Below are positions 1-12,354 of a DNA stretch of 64,000 nt, one piece after another; positions within the stretch are counted from its first letter, which is position 1, and every line of letters starts with the position of its first letter. A model generated the notes under the pieces. That model was not told where the DNA came from and did no database searches. It was given only the letters and a program-made list of their open reading frames with translations. A program made the position numbers and the translations under genes. The DNA comes from Scylla paramamosain (lineage: Eukaryota; Arthropoda; Malacostraca; Decapoda; Portunidae): NCBI RefSeq assembly GCF_035594125.1, contig NC_087167.1:2812501-2876500 (forward strand). Reading direction: 5' to 3'.

Positions 1-836
1 AAAATTCTCCTTGGCCTCTTGCTTGTCAGACTAACTATCGTACATTAGAATTATGCATTAGTAACGCACGCAACATGTGAAAATGTTTTACTATTTGAAG
101 AATATTTTAAAAAGACTTGAACGTATTGTTGTTGTTGTTGTTGTCGTTTACTTGCTTGAAAATCGAAAATATCCAAAGCTTCCTCATATAAAGGCAAAAA
201 TGTTCCTCACTTATTCGCTCCATGTCCTTGGAAGATAGCACGGACCGGTCAGATACAAATACAGGTACAGGTACAGGGAGAGGCTGAGGAATTCACCATG
301 ATTTGTAAACACGAGTAATGTTGTCAGCACCTCTCCTGGAACAAGAGCGCATTCCATCTGACTGAGACAAGCCGCCAATATAAGTCTGCCAAGATAATGG
401 TCAACAATTACCTGACAGGGCCTTTATTTCGTAAACGGACAAATGTTAGGGGTCAGACCTTAATTAGAAATATTCTTTTAAAATGGAGGCGGCATGCGGC
501 CGGCAGGGAGCGAGGCCTAAACCAGCGTGGAGTCCCAGTACCACCCGGCAACACCAGGGGAGGGAAAGTGCTGGTCTGCGCCTCCTCAAAGGGCACGTGT
601 AGGGTTTGTCAATGACCTAACTTCAGGACCTTTAAGCGAGTACATACCTTAAACGCATCACTGATTTGCGTGGAATGTTTGCAAGTTACAACATCCATAA
701 CCTTGATATTAACTTCCTGGCTTCTTGGCTCTCAATCTTTCCCTTCCTGATCCCGAGTCAAAAAAAAAAAAAAAGAGGTACTGTAGAGAAAAACAACTTA
801 CAAATGTTTGTTTTTTTTTCCTTTATTTTAATGTAG
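1..836. other. Non-coding flank, no recognised gene
   Basis: Mixed-composition sequence containing a (TTG)6 run at about 126-144 and a 15-base poly-A at 760-774. The last ~30 bases are T-rich and form the polypyrimidine tract of the acceptor at 836. No recognisable product in either strand. Confidence 0.6.
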
Positions 837-964
837 ATAACACAAATTTTACAAGAAGTTTAGATTACTGCACGCGTCACAACCGTACTGTATACTTTGA
901 ACAGTTAGTTAAGTCATCTTTAGATTTTTATATTCTTGAGTGTGGGATATCGGTGGGCCTTCAG
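837..964 (+). CDS. Candidate internal coding exon, unknown protein
   Basis: Seen: a branch-point-like CTTAC (A at 800), a long T-rich tract, and an acceptor ending TAG at 836. A donor TTCAG|GTAAGTAT begins at 965; it is the only CAG-type donor with full GTAAGT that I found on this strand. The 128 bases between are open in just one frame, phase 1 at the start and phase 0 at the end. They encode about 42 residues beginning NTNFTRSLDY and ending ECGISVGLQ, with an internal YFEQLVKSSLDFY segment. No microsatellite lies inside. I do not recognise the protein family. An open frame this short is easily found by chance, so the case rests on the two splice sites. If real, it would be the upstream exon of the long intron holding both ratchet-like sites. 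It could instead be a cryptic exon. Confidence 0.35.
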
Positions 965-1771
965 GTAAGTATATTCTTCAAGTAAGGCAAGACGCCGGAG
1001 GTGCCCTGAGGCGTACAGACCTAAGCCAACAAAGAGAGTGCAAGTCACGACATCTCGTCCTCCTGGCGGGGCGGGTACACTACGCCGACCCACCGTCAAC
1101 ACTGACTCGCGTACTTTCACTGCTTCGGAAAACTCTCACTCCCCAGGCAGAGTAAAGGGCGTAGGCGTTCCTTTCTGTTTGTTCCACTACTTGTCACGCG
1201 GAACTCATGGGCAGTGAATTTTAGCCGTCATCTTGGTGGACGTTGAATATTTGACTTTCATGTTAGCACCGGCCAAGCCACCGCATCGAGGACCACAAAG
1301 ACCTGCCTGACGAAAATGTGGGGAAGACTTAGCACAGCCACTAGGGTTTGCACTGCGTTGCTACCTGGCCCCCTCTCCCTCACCCACTATTGAAGTCAAG
1401 GCTCTTGTCAACATTGCAGTTCATTACGCCACGTCCTGCAGCTACACGGCTAACAAGAAGCTGCCGTAAGAGAGATGCAACACGCTCCTTGATGGGAAGG
1501 TATAAGTGGAGGTTTACGATGCATGGTGACCTAAAGCGGACACTGAACCTACTACCTCATTTCACGTCAAAGGTGGTGGTGGTGATGGTGGTGGTGGTGG
1601 TGTGGCATTTAGCGGGGTGTTAACAGCTGGTGTGTGTGTCTTCCTCTAATCAATGGTATACGTGTGCTGTCTTCTCCTTGATTAATTTACTTCAAAGGTG
1701 TTCCAGAGAATTAACTGTAAAACTAAACTGTAAAACACTGTGATTTAATAGCAAACGTATAATAACATCAT

Positions 1772-1772
<1 letters not shown>
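965..1772. other. Unique intron-like sequence
   Basis: No gene recognised. Contains an imperfect (GGT)n run at about 1572-1604. Open frames here are short and show no family signature. Confidence 0.5.

Positions 1773-1837
<65 letters not shown>
1773..1837. repeat. (CA)n microsatellite, 65 bp
   Basis: Perfect CA tract. A (GT) tract lies 125 bp downstream, so the two could pair as a foldback. Confidence 0.98.
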
Positions 1838-1839
<2 letters not shown>

Positions 1840-1959
1840 GCGTTGCACAAGTCTCACAGTACCTCAGTGCCGCCACATCCGTCACTGCCTTTACCTCTGG
1901 AAACACAAGCCCATTCTTATCCAATCCCACACCAACTTCTCTCTCTAGGCCTCTCCTAA

Positions 1960-1961
<2 letters not shown>

Positions 1962-2011
<50 letters not shown>
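1962..2011. repeat. (GT)n microsatellite, 50 bp
   Basis: Perfect GT tract, complementary to the CA tract at 1773-1837. Confidence 0.98.
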
Positions 2012-2013
<2 letters not shown>

Positions 2014-2054
2014 GTGTGTTGCGTGCGAGATCACTTTTCTCCTCCTCCCTTTCG

Positions 2055-2137
2055 TCCTCCTCCTCCTCCTCCTCCTCCTCCTCCTCCTCCTCCTCCTCCT
2101 CCTCCTCCTCCTCCTCCTCCTCCTCCTCCTCCTCCTC
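2055..2137. repeat. (TCC)n microsatellite, 83 bp
   Basis: Perfect TCC run. It reads as poly-Ser or poly-Pro on this strand and poly-Gly or poly-Glu-type frames on the other; these are not genes. Confidence 0.98.
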
Positions 2138-2215
2138 TCCTTTCCTCTCTTCTCCTCTCCTCTTCTCTTCTCTTCTCTTCTCTTCTCTTCTCTTCTCTCC
2201 TTTCCTCTCCTCCTG
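2138..2215. repeat. (TCTTC)n pentanucleotide and CT-rich tail
   Basis: About seven TCTTC units at 2161-2197, flanked by CT/TCC-rich sequence and continuous with the TCC run before it. The whole block 2041-2215 is almost pure pyrimidine. Confidence 0.95.
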
Positions 2216-5200
2216 TTAAATAGGACATTTTATTCACCGCCACGCCGGTGGTCTCTTTCATGCCTCATTTCAGTCTATTAGGAGGAACATCTCTTGACAA
2301 AAGTTGACGTATCTTAGATTTTGGTCACTGAGTCTTTTTGGCCAAAACAAAACACGTAAATTATTCTGCCACCGGAAGAAAAAAATACACAAGATCTGAA
2401 TGACAGGCTGGACGACATGCATGTGTAGATATTTTAGTCACAATTTTTCTTTTATTCTTTAATGTTTTATCACGTTTAGTTTCTGATTCACCTGTTCCAT
2501 GTTATTCTCTGCGGCCTTGTAATGTGTGTCACTTGGCAGGCTGCAACGTTGTGAGTGTTTCTTTGACACACACATACGCGCGTCCCTGCCTTGATGCACG
2601 GCACACTTCCACCTGCCTCGCACACCTCCGGGAGAAACGTGGTAACGGCACCCGCCTGCCTTGACCGTATAAAGGACGCCCGCGGGTTCCCTATACACGA
2701 TTAGCTGCATTTGTTACCTTAGATGCAGACATGAGAGAATGACGACAGGATGCATCATTACGTTAGAAATGTTGCCGGTAATAATCATTGGCAGTAACAG
2801 AGTAATTGAGTAGATTAGTTATGCCCGTCAGGTGAGGTATGTTCGCGCTTGGCTGGCTGATGGCTCTAGGCGCCCCGCCCTCTGTGGCACGTTTCACCTC
2901 CAATCTCTCGACAATACCTGCTGAGGATGTGTCAAGCCCTGTTATGTCGTCTTACTTATGGGTAAGTGACAGCTTGCTGTTATTTGACTGGCGCCACCCA
3001 ACGTGCTTGCAGTCGTAATTTTTTTTTTTTTCTGATGGTAATAAAGAGTATTAGCAGCATCATATGGAAACGGTTCTTGCACAAAAAAGCAAGGACCGTC
3101 GTCTCTTCGGCGCTGCCTTTTTGCCACTCGTTAAGGACTCTGCCATACTTGGCCACGAGGGACCCAGAGTCACAGGCGCACACGAATCTTACCACGTCGC
3201 TCATACAAGTGGAGGATTCTTTGCTGGCCATGCGGAGTAGAGAGCAATACGCTTTGGAGTTCCTTTCAGTGTGGGTGTGAGTCGAGTGTTGGTATTGCTC
3301 ATGCAGAGGCGGCGGTAGAGATGTAACCATTCTTTGGTGAGCATGAGGACCTGGAATTTGCTGTCCTGAAGGTCTGACTTGATGGTTAAATAGTAGGCTT
3401 CACCGAGGACAGCTGTTACACCCAGGACAGGTATTGCAGCGGCTTGACCGCGGCAGTGTAATGTAATAAGGTGATGCACCATATATGGAAAGAAATTCAT
3501 GTCGGTGCGGGGACAAAAAGGTTATGATACTTTCAATAGAAAATTATATAAATGCTGTTGTTTATGTGACATGAATGACGGCTCGGTTGCGACATCCTTG
3601 GCTGATGCAGGCTGATCTGAACAGGAGAGGGAAGCCCACCGCCCTGACACCCTCCCCACCACGGCAGCGGCCACCCCGGCACTCGTAATGTCGCCATAAA
3701 TCAGACAGGCCTGGAACTGGAAGGTTCTGGGGTCTTCGAAAGCCAGCACGTAGTCGCGGCGGTCCGAAAGGCATCCAGGCATCCCGGGAGGTCCTCGGCT
3801 TTTCTCAGTGTTCGGAGTCTAGAAGGTCGAGTGTTTTCCTGTTGGCGCGCCATAGAGAGGCCTGCCCTTCGCCGCTAACCCGCCTCATTAGCAAGTCATG
3901 ATCACAAACTATGATGTGTGATTAACAGGAGATTTTTTTTTTCTTTGGCTTCATCCCAGAACATTTTTGTAGTGAGTTAGTGGTGTGGGGACGCAGCCCT
4001 GCCTGCCCACCTGTGCGGCACCTCCCTCGTGCCGCTGTTTGGATAACGCTGCTTGACGCTCAGGAATGTTTTGTGCGTCAATGAAAGAACGATGCTGGTG
4101 TAGTCCGTAAATTAAGGAAATAACATTTTGATTTGATTTGATTTGTTTTTTTTTCTTTTTTTTCAAAATGTCGGAGTAACTCGTGAATGTATATTTATCT
4201 ATAAAAAAAGAGAAAAATTTATTTGTCCATACCATCAATGCCTTACGTGAGATGACTGGAATTGCTCACTACATTCCGACACACTATTCATGGAGGAGCG
4301 ACTTGCCGCGTCCATCAACACAGCTTTTGGCCACGAGGATCAATGCATGACCCTCGCCGTGCTGGTCTTGGCTAAGCTGTATCTGAGGCTTCATCTCTGC
4401 ACACTTCACCGTCACAGTCTCAACAAGGAAGTGACGAACCCTGTGCGTTCGCCAGGAAGCATCTGGTGAGCGTCTTAAGGCAAGCCAGATCCGGGACATG
4501 AGAGCCTGCAGGACGCGTCAGACTATTGCGTATGAGCCTCCGTGCTTGAGGATCTTAATGGAAGTAACTGGGGATGTGATGCGCAGGAATCAGTGTACCG
4601 CTTGAGGACTGGGAAGGTGACGAAGTGGTTTCTATGGGCTTAGAGAGACGATAGACTGGTTCAGGTGAGCACTGAGGATTCATTAACTGGTTTTAATTGG
4701 TAGGGGACGCTGAGTTCGTGAAGTTAAAACAGGTGCCGGGCAGACACGGCACCGCCTGACATGCGAGGCGAGAGACGCCCGTCAGCTCGGAAAGGCAGCT
4801 CAGGTATTTTGACGCAACTTGATTTATAGCAGAGTTACCGTAATAGATGAGCCCAGTCACGTTATCCCTGAAGGCGCAGGCGGCGCTGTTCACACACTAC
4901 GCCTCCTTCCAGTCAGTGACCCAGCCACGCCTTCAGGTGCTGCTGCAGGTGTAGCCGCCGCCCACCTGCACACTCCCCGAGGCACTGCAGTAATGAATGA
5001 TGTAACACTGTAGCATTAAGTCGTTATTTGGGTGCAGCTCACTTCACCATTATTGGTGTTATTATTGTTATTATCATCAGCAGCCGCAATAGCATTATGA
5101 ATAACTGTACAAACTGGTCACATTTGGCAGAAATACGGGTTAATAGATTCCAAAAATCTTAGTATCTCTTCCTCCGCTCTGCAGCGTGCAGACTTTCGTA

Positions 5201-5541
5201 CAGCTTTCACTGTTAAAGCCTAAACTTTTCCATGAGAGTGTGACCTATGAGAATCGTTAAATTTCTTAGGCCTGAAGCCAGGTTTGAAGAGAATGAAAAC
5301 CATAATTTTTACTCTTAGACATAATTGATAAGGAAGTAACATTTACTATCGACGCAAAAAAAAAGCAACGCTCATTACGTGGTGTTATCTACGCCGGTGC
5401 CATTGATCATCCAGGCTGACCTGAGCAACGCAGTGCCCCGCAGAGTTTATCAATTAATCAAGTTCATTAACTTGTCACCTCAGCGCTCACAATGTTGCCA
5501 CATGGAGGGCAGTTTGTTTCTGGTGTTATCACCGATAACAG

Positions 5542-5545
<4 letters not shown>
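2216..5545. other. Unique sequence without recognised genes
   Basis: Mixed composition with a poly-T at 3019-3031 and a (TTGAT)3 run near 4127-4143. Donor-like sites occur at about 2831 (CAG|GTGAGG), 2962 (GTAAGTGA) and 4665 (CAG|GTGAGC), none with a convincing acceptor upstream. The minus strand is open at 3201-3500 and 3522-3782, but the encoded peptides match nothing I know. Confidence 0.5.

Positions 5546-5609
<64 letters not shown>
5546..5609. repeat. (CA)n microsatellite, 64 bp
   Basis: Perfect CA tract in unique sequence. Confidence 0.98.
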
Positions 5610-5612
<3 letters not shown>

Positions 5613-5966
5613 GTCATCCAGCGCATGGAACAACTTTCTTGGGCGACTGTATCACGTGAGGTGGCCGGCGTAAATTTCCCCGCTCAGTGCAGCAGCTGCC
5701 TGTGACACCACGCCTGTGGCGCAATTATCAGTACATGCTGATGTTAACTGATACACGCCCCGCCAGATACCAGCGTGACACAGCACCAATTGTCGTGACG
5801 CCGCCACCCAAGTGTTTTGAACGCAGCCATCACAAGTACTTTTACGCGAAGTGAGATCATTTTCCTCACAGACCTGAGATAATTATACTTTACCTGGGGT
5901 ATGTGCCCCTGGGCTTCATTTTTTGTGCTTCTATTTAGCATAAGATCTATTTACATGTCGGACACT

Positions 5967-5984
5967 AAAAAAAAAAAAAAAAAA
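5967..5984. repeat. Poly-A, 18 bp
   Basis: Homopolymer, with CpG-containing sequence directly downstream (6000-6120). Confidence 0.95.
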
Positions 5985-6961
5985 CGTTTGGCCTCAGGCC
6001 GCCCTCCGCCCTGCGGCGGGACCAGGTGCCGGTCACACTGCGCCCGACGCCACACTTGCCAGAGTACCCTCCGTGATCTCACGCGTCACTCTGGCGGCCT
6101 TGCACACCGTGGCTCGCTTCGCTGATAGAAAAGAAATTATTTATGTGATTATATTCGAAGTGTAAGATTATCAAAGAGGAATGCCTCACATTCATCACTG
6201 ATGATCTTTAAGAGGTCAGCTCTGAGGATATTGATTTAAATCAAATACATAATTGCATCGTGGACGCAGTGGGATGAGCCGCACCTTGAAGACACTATAC
6301 ACTTAAGAATGGAGGCAGTAGAGCAAGAGGTTTCGCCCAACACGTGGGCGCCCCACTTGGACGCAACTATTCCCCGCCTTGTTAACTTACGCCACGCCTG
6401 ATTGTGTGACACCTTAATGGTTTTTATGCATATTGAGCTGCTCTCCCCAAAAAAGAAAGCCGTGTCTCCTCTCATTTGTGTGATCAAGGACAGTAATTAC
6501 GGAGAGGAGTGTAGCACATCAGTCATCGGCACCAGGACAGAACGCCAAGGTGAGGAGGGATTAAGAGCAGTGGCCACACTGTGCCTCACACCAAGGCTCC
6601 GAGATCTGTGTCTTGACTCCTATCACCTCACTCACCTTCACGCAGCCGCTGGGGAACAGAGGCACGCTTCGCTATGCCGGGGTTTAGGATAAAGCAGATG
6701 TATTGATTCAGATATATTGTTCCTGAATAATAATGTCCAACATTCCAGATAGAATAAATAAGAATGAGGTTCATCCGGGTGTATTTTCAGAATGGTGGAT
6801 GGAGTTGCTGATCTTTCCTCGTCATTCTTTAGGTTACCTCTGCTTATGTCCCTCCGTCACACCACTTTTTCACCCTCACGAGCATGCACGTGCGGAGGTT
6901 AGGTCAAGGTTGGTTTCGCCAGGGCCTCTCCTTGCCTCCTCGCTTCCTTTTGTTCCGTTTT

Positions 6962-7054
6962 CTTCCTCATCCTCTTCGTCCTAGTGCTCATCCTCGTCCT
7001 GCTGCTCCTCCGCCTCTTCCTTCTCCATCTCCTCATCCTCATCCTCCTCTTCCT
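6962..7054. repeat. Imperfect TCC/ATC trinucleotide region
   Basis: TCC and TCATCC-type units with substitutions, an older relative of the perfect (TCC)n tracts. Followed closely by (AC)n. Confidence 0.85.
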
Positions 7055-7096
7055 CATTAACACGTTCCTAATCTTCACAATAGTGCCGCTCACAGT

Positions 7097-7119
7097 ACAC
7101 ACACACACACACACACACA
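7097..7119. repeat. (AC)n microsatellite, 23 bp
   Basis: Short perfect tract. Confidence 0.95.
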
Positions 7120-7474
7120 AAGGACCTCAGACGGATACGTACCGTTTATTTTACTGGGTTTTCCTTTCCGTTCGCATCTCGTCTCGCCTCGGCAACTCAG
7201 GCACCGATGCGGATCGCTCTCCGGCTCCTCTGCCCCGACACTAATGCGGCACGTGATATGTCAGGGAGTCTGACTATTAATGCGATTTGACTTAAATATT
7301 TGTGTAACTTTAAAGTGTGTCAGATTACGAATAGTGAAAATTTATGATGCTCTTACTTAGAAATGCTACAATTATGAAATCTTATGTTATTGTACATAAT
7401 ATCCGGGAGAAGAAAATATTTATTCTATAAACACATGACCGACTAACCTCGTAAGAGAAATTAAGGACGTTAAA

Positions 7475-7507
7475 TGATGATGATGATGATAATGATGATG
7501 ATGATGA
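7475..7507. repeat. (GAT)n microsatellite
   Basis: TGA/GAT units with one interruption (AAT) at about 7490. Confidence 0.93.
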
Positions 7508-7915
7508 GTGCACTGTATATCCGCTACTGGTACACGAAAGTCCTTACGTTAAAAAGTTCGTTATATTTGTGTTGTGTTTCTTCTGGAATAAAAAAAAAAA
7601 TCTAATAAAAAGAAAAAGAGCAGGCATTGAAAGCCTCTGAAAAGATAGAAGAGCTTTATGGATGAGAACGCCTGGCAGGGAGACTGGGGAAGGGGAGGGA
7701 GACGTGGCGGAAGGAAATGAACACCTGACACTAATCCTCTCTCTCCGCTAATATGATAAAAAGCCTTAAGAAATTAGATGCAAGATAAGGAAGCGAGACG
7801 ATAAATGATGAGGCATGTCTTTACACAGGAAATGCCTTGTGTGCGCCAACTGGCCTTTAGGAGATTGTGTGTTATGTTCTTATGCCTGTCGACACGAGCA
7901 TTGACGCCTCCCCCC

Positions 7916-7918
<3 letters not shown>

Positions 7919-7995
<77 letters not shown>
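7919..7995. repeat. (CT)n microsatellite, 77 bp
   Basis: Perfect CT tract, with further pyrimidine-rich sequence downstream to about 8045. Confidence 0.98.
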
Positions 7996-7997
<2 letters not shown>

Positions 7998-8261
7998 TTC
8001 ACTCATCCCTTTCACTCCTGCCGTTTCCCCTCCCCTCCCTCCCGTCAGTGCAGCCGCCGCGACAGTGCACGTTAACTGTATTAGCATAGGTAATGGCTGT
8101 CCAAATGTTCCTCCTGTCTGCCCGTCAGGATAAAGGTTTGTCATTATTTGTTTGCGAAGAGTTCGGTTCCCCGGGGTAGTGAAGGGAACGGTGGTTACTG
8201 GTAGTTAGTGCTGCGTCTCTCCTTTCCTAATAATTATTGCCTGGGACTGACATTTGTGTTT

Positions 8262-8263
<2 letters not shown>

Positions 8264-8301
<38 letters not shown>
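8264..8301. repeat. (GT)n microsatellite, 38 bp
   Basis: Perfect GT tract. Confidence 0.97.
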
Positions 8302-8304
<3 letters not shown>

Positions 8305-8758
8305 GGAAGCGAGAAACTTAAGCAGAATGTGTTATCTTCATTAAATCAGATCATTTTAACGTTGCTGCTTATTAACTTTGTGTTTATTATACTTTTCTTA
8401 CATTTTATTACATGTGTGATGGTGAAATACAGGTTTGTCATCATTATCATCAGCAGAGAGGTAGAATTATCATTTATTTCTATCGTTCCTCTCCTCGTCC
8501 AACCTCAGCACCCTCTCATCTATACTTCCTATGTCTGATTCTCACCTCTCATTCATTGTCGTCTGTTTAATCATACCTCGTTACGTTTAAATTGGAAACC
8601 ATCAATTATCGTCAGTCCTAGCGTGATAAAATGAAGGGATGACGTCATGTGTTCAGAAGGCAACCGTAAGATCTTTCTGTTTGTGTTTGTCTGTCCGTCT
8701 GGGTGTATGTTTGCTTGTCTTTTTTTTTTCCGTTTCTCTTTTTTTCTGTATATAGCTT

Positions 8759-8950
<192 letters not shown>

Positions 8951-9386
8951 CCCACTCACTCCTGGTCTCCATAATGATGCACTCAATCCGAGAAGTGCGC
9001 CGGAACCAAGGCAAGGCAGGTTTAAGGTTTGGTGTCCCTGCGGCTCTGGGGGCTTGGGGCGTGGTGTAAGGTTATCAGGCCAGGATCGCATCACGCCCAC
9101 CCTTCCCTCCAGATACAGCCGATACGCCCATTTCCTCCTCCTGCCTAGTCCCTTATACCCCTACGCAAGCCACAGGGAGGGAGAACACGATCCATTGCAC
9201 CCGGCACCGCCACGCCACCACCAAGGGATGGACTAAAAGAGGAACCGTCGTGTGGTATGTTCAAGGGATGTCGCTGCGTTGAGGGAGTGAGAAAGGTGAT
9301 CACTGAGATGCCACGTCTTGTCCTGCTGCAGCGTCTTGAATCATATCCTTGGTCGTGTTCTCGCTAAGTGATACATGGTGGTGGTG

Positions 9387-9388
<2 letters not shown>

Positions 9389-9431
<43 letters not shown>
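9389..9431. repeat. (GA)n microsatellite, 43 bp
   Basis: Perfect GA tract preceded by a short GGT run. Confidence 0.97.
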
Positions 9432-9433
<2 letters not shown>

Positions 9434-9515
9434 TATATGTATAGAGTAATATTAAAAGTTGCATAACAAGCTGTATATACATAACTAATTGTCATAATAT
9501 GTATAAAGAATGAAG

Positions 9516-9518
9516 ACA

Positions 9519-9551
<33 letters not shown>
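9516..9551. repeat. Interrupted (CA)n microsatellite
   Basis: CA tract broken by one T at about 9525, followed by CGGACACA-type variants to about 9570. Confidence 0.93.
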
Positions 9552-9776
9552 GGACACACGGACACGCACATCAGCAACCTTCCATCACACCTCAAAGATC
9601 AGCAGCGCAATAATCGTCACAAGTGGCAACCAAGAAGGAGACACGGACACTCATGCCACACTCTTCACTACCCCTTAGAGCTCCCCTTCCACGACTAAGG
9701 CAGCACAGCATACAGTCCCGCTGGCTTATCAATATACCCAGCAGGTGTTCGTAATGGAGCCGTTTGGTTGGTCAGG

Positions 9777-9878
9777 GAGCAATATTCATAAACAACGGGA
9801 GTAATATTCATAAACTAACTCGAGTGACATGAAGGAATATTTTACCAGACGAAGCTCGTTGCCATGAATATTACTTCA
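9777..9878. repeat. Short direct and inverted repeat cluster
   Basis: The word TAATATTCATAAAC occurs twice about 24 bp apart (near 9781 and 9801). Its reverse complement, as ATGAATATTAC, appears near 9864. The second and third copies could pair over a loop of roughly 50 bases. Function unknown. Confidence 0.7.
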
Positions 9879-10155
9879 CTAACTTCCCTCTGTACTCACA
9901 ACCGAAGCACTGGTCGTGTGAACTTCCATATGCGAGGATCTCCAGAACACATTTATACGTCAGAATGGAAGTGAGTATGAATGTCTTTAGCCGTCGTATC
10001 TAAAACAGGGCAGCCCGGCATCGGTCTTCCCTAGTCCCGAGAGCGATGTTTATTGTACCACGATTATAGTTATTACGAGGACCGGCTTAGTGGGGCGGGC
10101 CGGTTCTTAGGGAGGCTTAGTGTGTCCCTGGGAACTGCGCCGCGGGAGGAGGGCA

Positions 10156-10179
10156 AGAGAGAGAGAGAGAGAGAGAGAC
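10156..10179. repeat. (GA)n microsatellite, 24 bp
   Basis: Short perfect tract in a GC-richer stretch. Confidence 0.95.
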
Positions 10180-10510
10180 AATATTTGGAAATGTTCGTCG
10201 TGTCTTTTGAGGTATATGGTGGAGGTGGTAATACTGTGTGAATTTATCTATTTGTTTACATGGAAGTGTTACAATTAGCGCCTCATCCTGTAATGCAGTG
10301 TTAACTCCTACATGCACACTTGTCAGTTTGTCCCGCCTTTAATCAGTAATCTACCTACAAAGTCACCTGTACTGCCATCACCTGCCTTACTCACACAGTA
10401 CCACCCACGCGCCGCACTTCGTAATCTTATCATAATGTGTTCACCTGATTTGCGATGTGTAGGAAAAGATACGGTTGTGATCAGAGGTTAAGTTCACACA
10501 CCACACCACC

Positions 10511-10811
10511 TTCCTCTGTGTTTACCTTCTTCCCTCAGTCTTAAGTCCTCTGATCTATCAGTCACCAGGGTTTTGTAAAGAGACTGTCACTATAGTAAAG
10601 GACTTAGGGGAAAGTGCAAAAACACGCAAATGAGTGCAGCAGGTTACTCGACACGCCACTTCCTCTGTATTTAACATTCTCCCTCAACCATAAGTCTTCT
10701 GATCTGCTAGGAATCCATCAATTGTCAGGTTTTGCTCGGAGACTGTCACTATACCAGAGGGCGTAAGGGAAAATGCAAAATACACAAGTAAATGCAGTAA
10801 GCTACTCGACT
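10511..10811. repeat. Diverged tandem duplication, 2 x ~150 bp
   Basis: Unit 1 begins TTCCTCTGTGTTTACCTTCT near 10511; unit 2 begins TTCCTCTGTATTTAACATTC near 10660. Both then carry CCCTCA, a TAAGTC-TCTGATCT segment, GAGACTGTCACTATA, a GGGAAARTGCAAAA block and RGYTACTCGAC at the end, in the same order, with small insertions. The offset is 149 bp at the start and 158 bp at the end. Confidence 0.85.
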
Positions 10812-11261
10812 TCTGCCCACGACTATGCGAGTATGAGTTTGTCCCTGCGTACCTGGACTACCTGGGCGTCCCTCCACCTGCCGCGGAGGGACGAGGATGG
10901 GTCCATTGGGTGCCGCTTCATCAACTTGTCCCCGTCCAGTGAGGAATTCCACCCTTTCACCTCCCGCTGCGTCACAAAGGCCCCACACACGGATAACCCT
11001 CTAATTAGAAGATTTTTCACCTGTCTCTTGATGCCCTGGACACCTGTCTGGGAGATGAGTCCTTTTGGGGTTTGGCTCATCGAAGCGTTATTTAATTAAG
11101 AGGATGTGTGAGTTTTTTTTACGTATGCCTTATTCCATGAGGGACACGAGTTAGGAAGCCTTGGATTGTGTTATAATTTGGAAGTCTTTCGTGAGGGAAG
11201 ATTTGCGGGGGTAAATACTTTTAAACGTAGTGCAGTGGGTGAAGAGAGGCTGCTGACCCTT

Positions 11262-11297
11262 CTGGACCCTCCCTGGACCCTCCCTGGACCCTCCTGG
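11262..11297. repeat. 11-bp minisatellite (CTGGACCCTCC)
   Basis: Three tandem units plus the start of a fourth, the third with one base missing. Confidence 0.9.
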
Positions 11298-12252
11298 ATT
11301 GTGTGAGAGTACATCGATGAGGCGGGACACGCGGGTCAGGTCGGCGGAGCGTGAGGGAGAAAGGGTACATTACTTAAGGGGTACAATACGAGTACTGTAC
11401 GACCTGGTAACGGTGGAGTGAACGGTGACAAGCCTGCACTGTGAAAGCTTCGTTGAAGTCCGCCAGTGAAATTTTCTTTTGCGTTTAGTTTTTCCTCGTG
11501 TCAAGTCTTCAGTTATAATCTTTTACTTGTATCTAATTATGTACTATGAATATCCTAAAAGAATCAGATCAATACATTATAGTTTTTTAAGTTAATACTG
11601 ATCGATTATTTTCATTTTATTAAGTGATTTGGAGTTAATTTAATTATTATATGTGCGTATGTTCGTAAGTGTGTATTGTTCCGTGTATGGCCGTCCCCTT
11701 GCCTCACGCCCTTCCCGTGTACCCACCACACAAACACACGCCCTCGCCACCCTCCACCCTTCAATTACCTCCGTCGCGTGCCTTTAATGGAAGCCAATAG
11801 GTCAATATGTTCTTAAATCAAAGCCTTGCTGCCATCCGCGGTGTGACGGTGAGTGTTGAAATTGGTAAGGGAAATATTAATGTGAACAGTTTTATTGATA
11901 CGGCACGCTCTTTCATTTCTTTCTTTACCAATGTCTGAATTATAGAAACGTTTGAGTTTATTTAACACACTGCTTATACTGTTACTTTGTCCCCTCGTGT
12001 TGCTTGAATCCAGCTCCAGATATCACACTTTCTATTGCCATTAAATTGTTAGTGGACCGCATTCTCCTTTACCTTATCTCGATGATTTTTAATAGGTTCT
12101 TGTGTAAGTTATTAGTGTTGTCAAGGATGCTTTCGTGGTTTAACGATAATTCTACAATGATACTGCGTCTTTAGTGGGAAGAAAATATCATGAGAGCCTG
12201 ACTGATTATTTTCGAGGTCCTTGAAGATAGTCAATGTGAAAGCTCGAACCAT

Positions 12253-12300
12253 TTAACCCTTTCAGTGCCACGACGTTAGTTTATTTTATTTTTTTTTTTA
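12253..12300 (+). mobile_element. Terminus of a TTAA-type short element (family B)
   Basis: TTAA followed by CCCTTTCAGTGCCACGACG. The same terminal word (TTAA-CCCTTTCAYTGC form) ends the elements at 20999-21295, 40113-40328 and 57.85 kb. TTAA target sites and CCC-starting ends are typical of piggyBac-superfamily elements and their internally deleted derivatives. The other end of this copy was not found with certainty. Confidence 0.5.
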
Positions 12301-12354
12301 TCGCATTGACGACACTAAATATCATCTCCAATTACTCATCCACGACTTCCTGTA

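Noticed and set aside
3201..3782. Two adjacent minus-strand open frames with protein-like composition
   Set aside because: No recognised motif, no convincing splice sites and lengths expected by chance.
8640..8647. Isolated CRE palindrome TGACGTCA (also at 40460 and 43155)
   Set aside because: Single 8-mers with no neighbouring promoter motifs; about one is expected by chance in the window.
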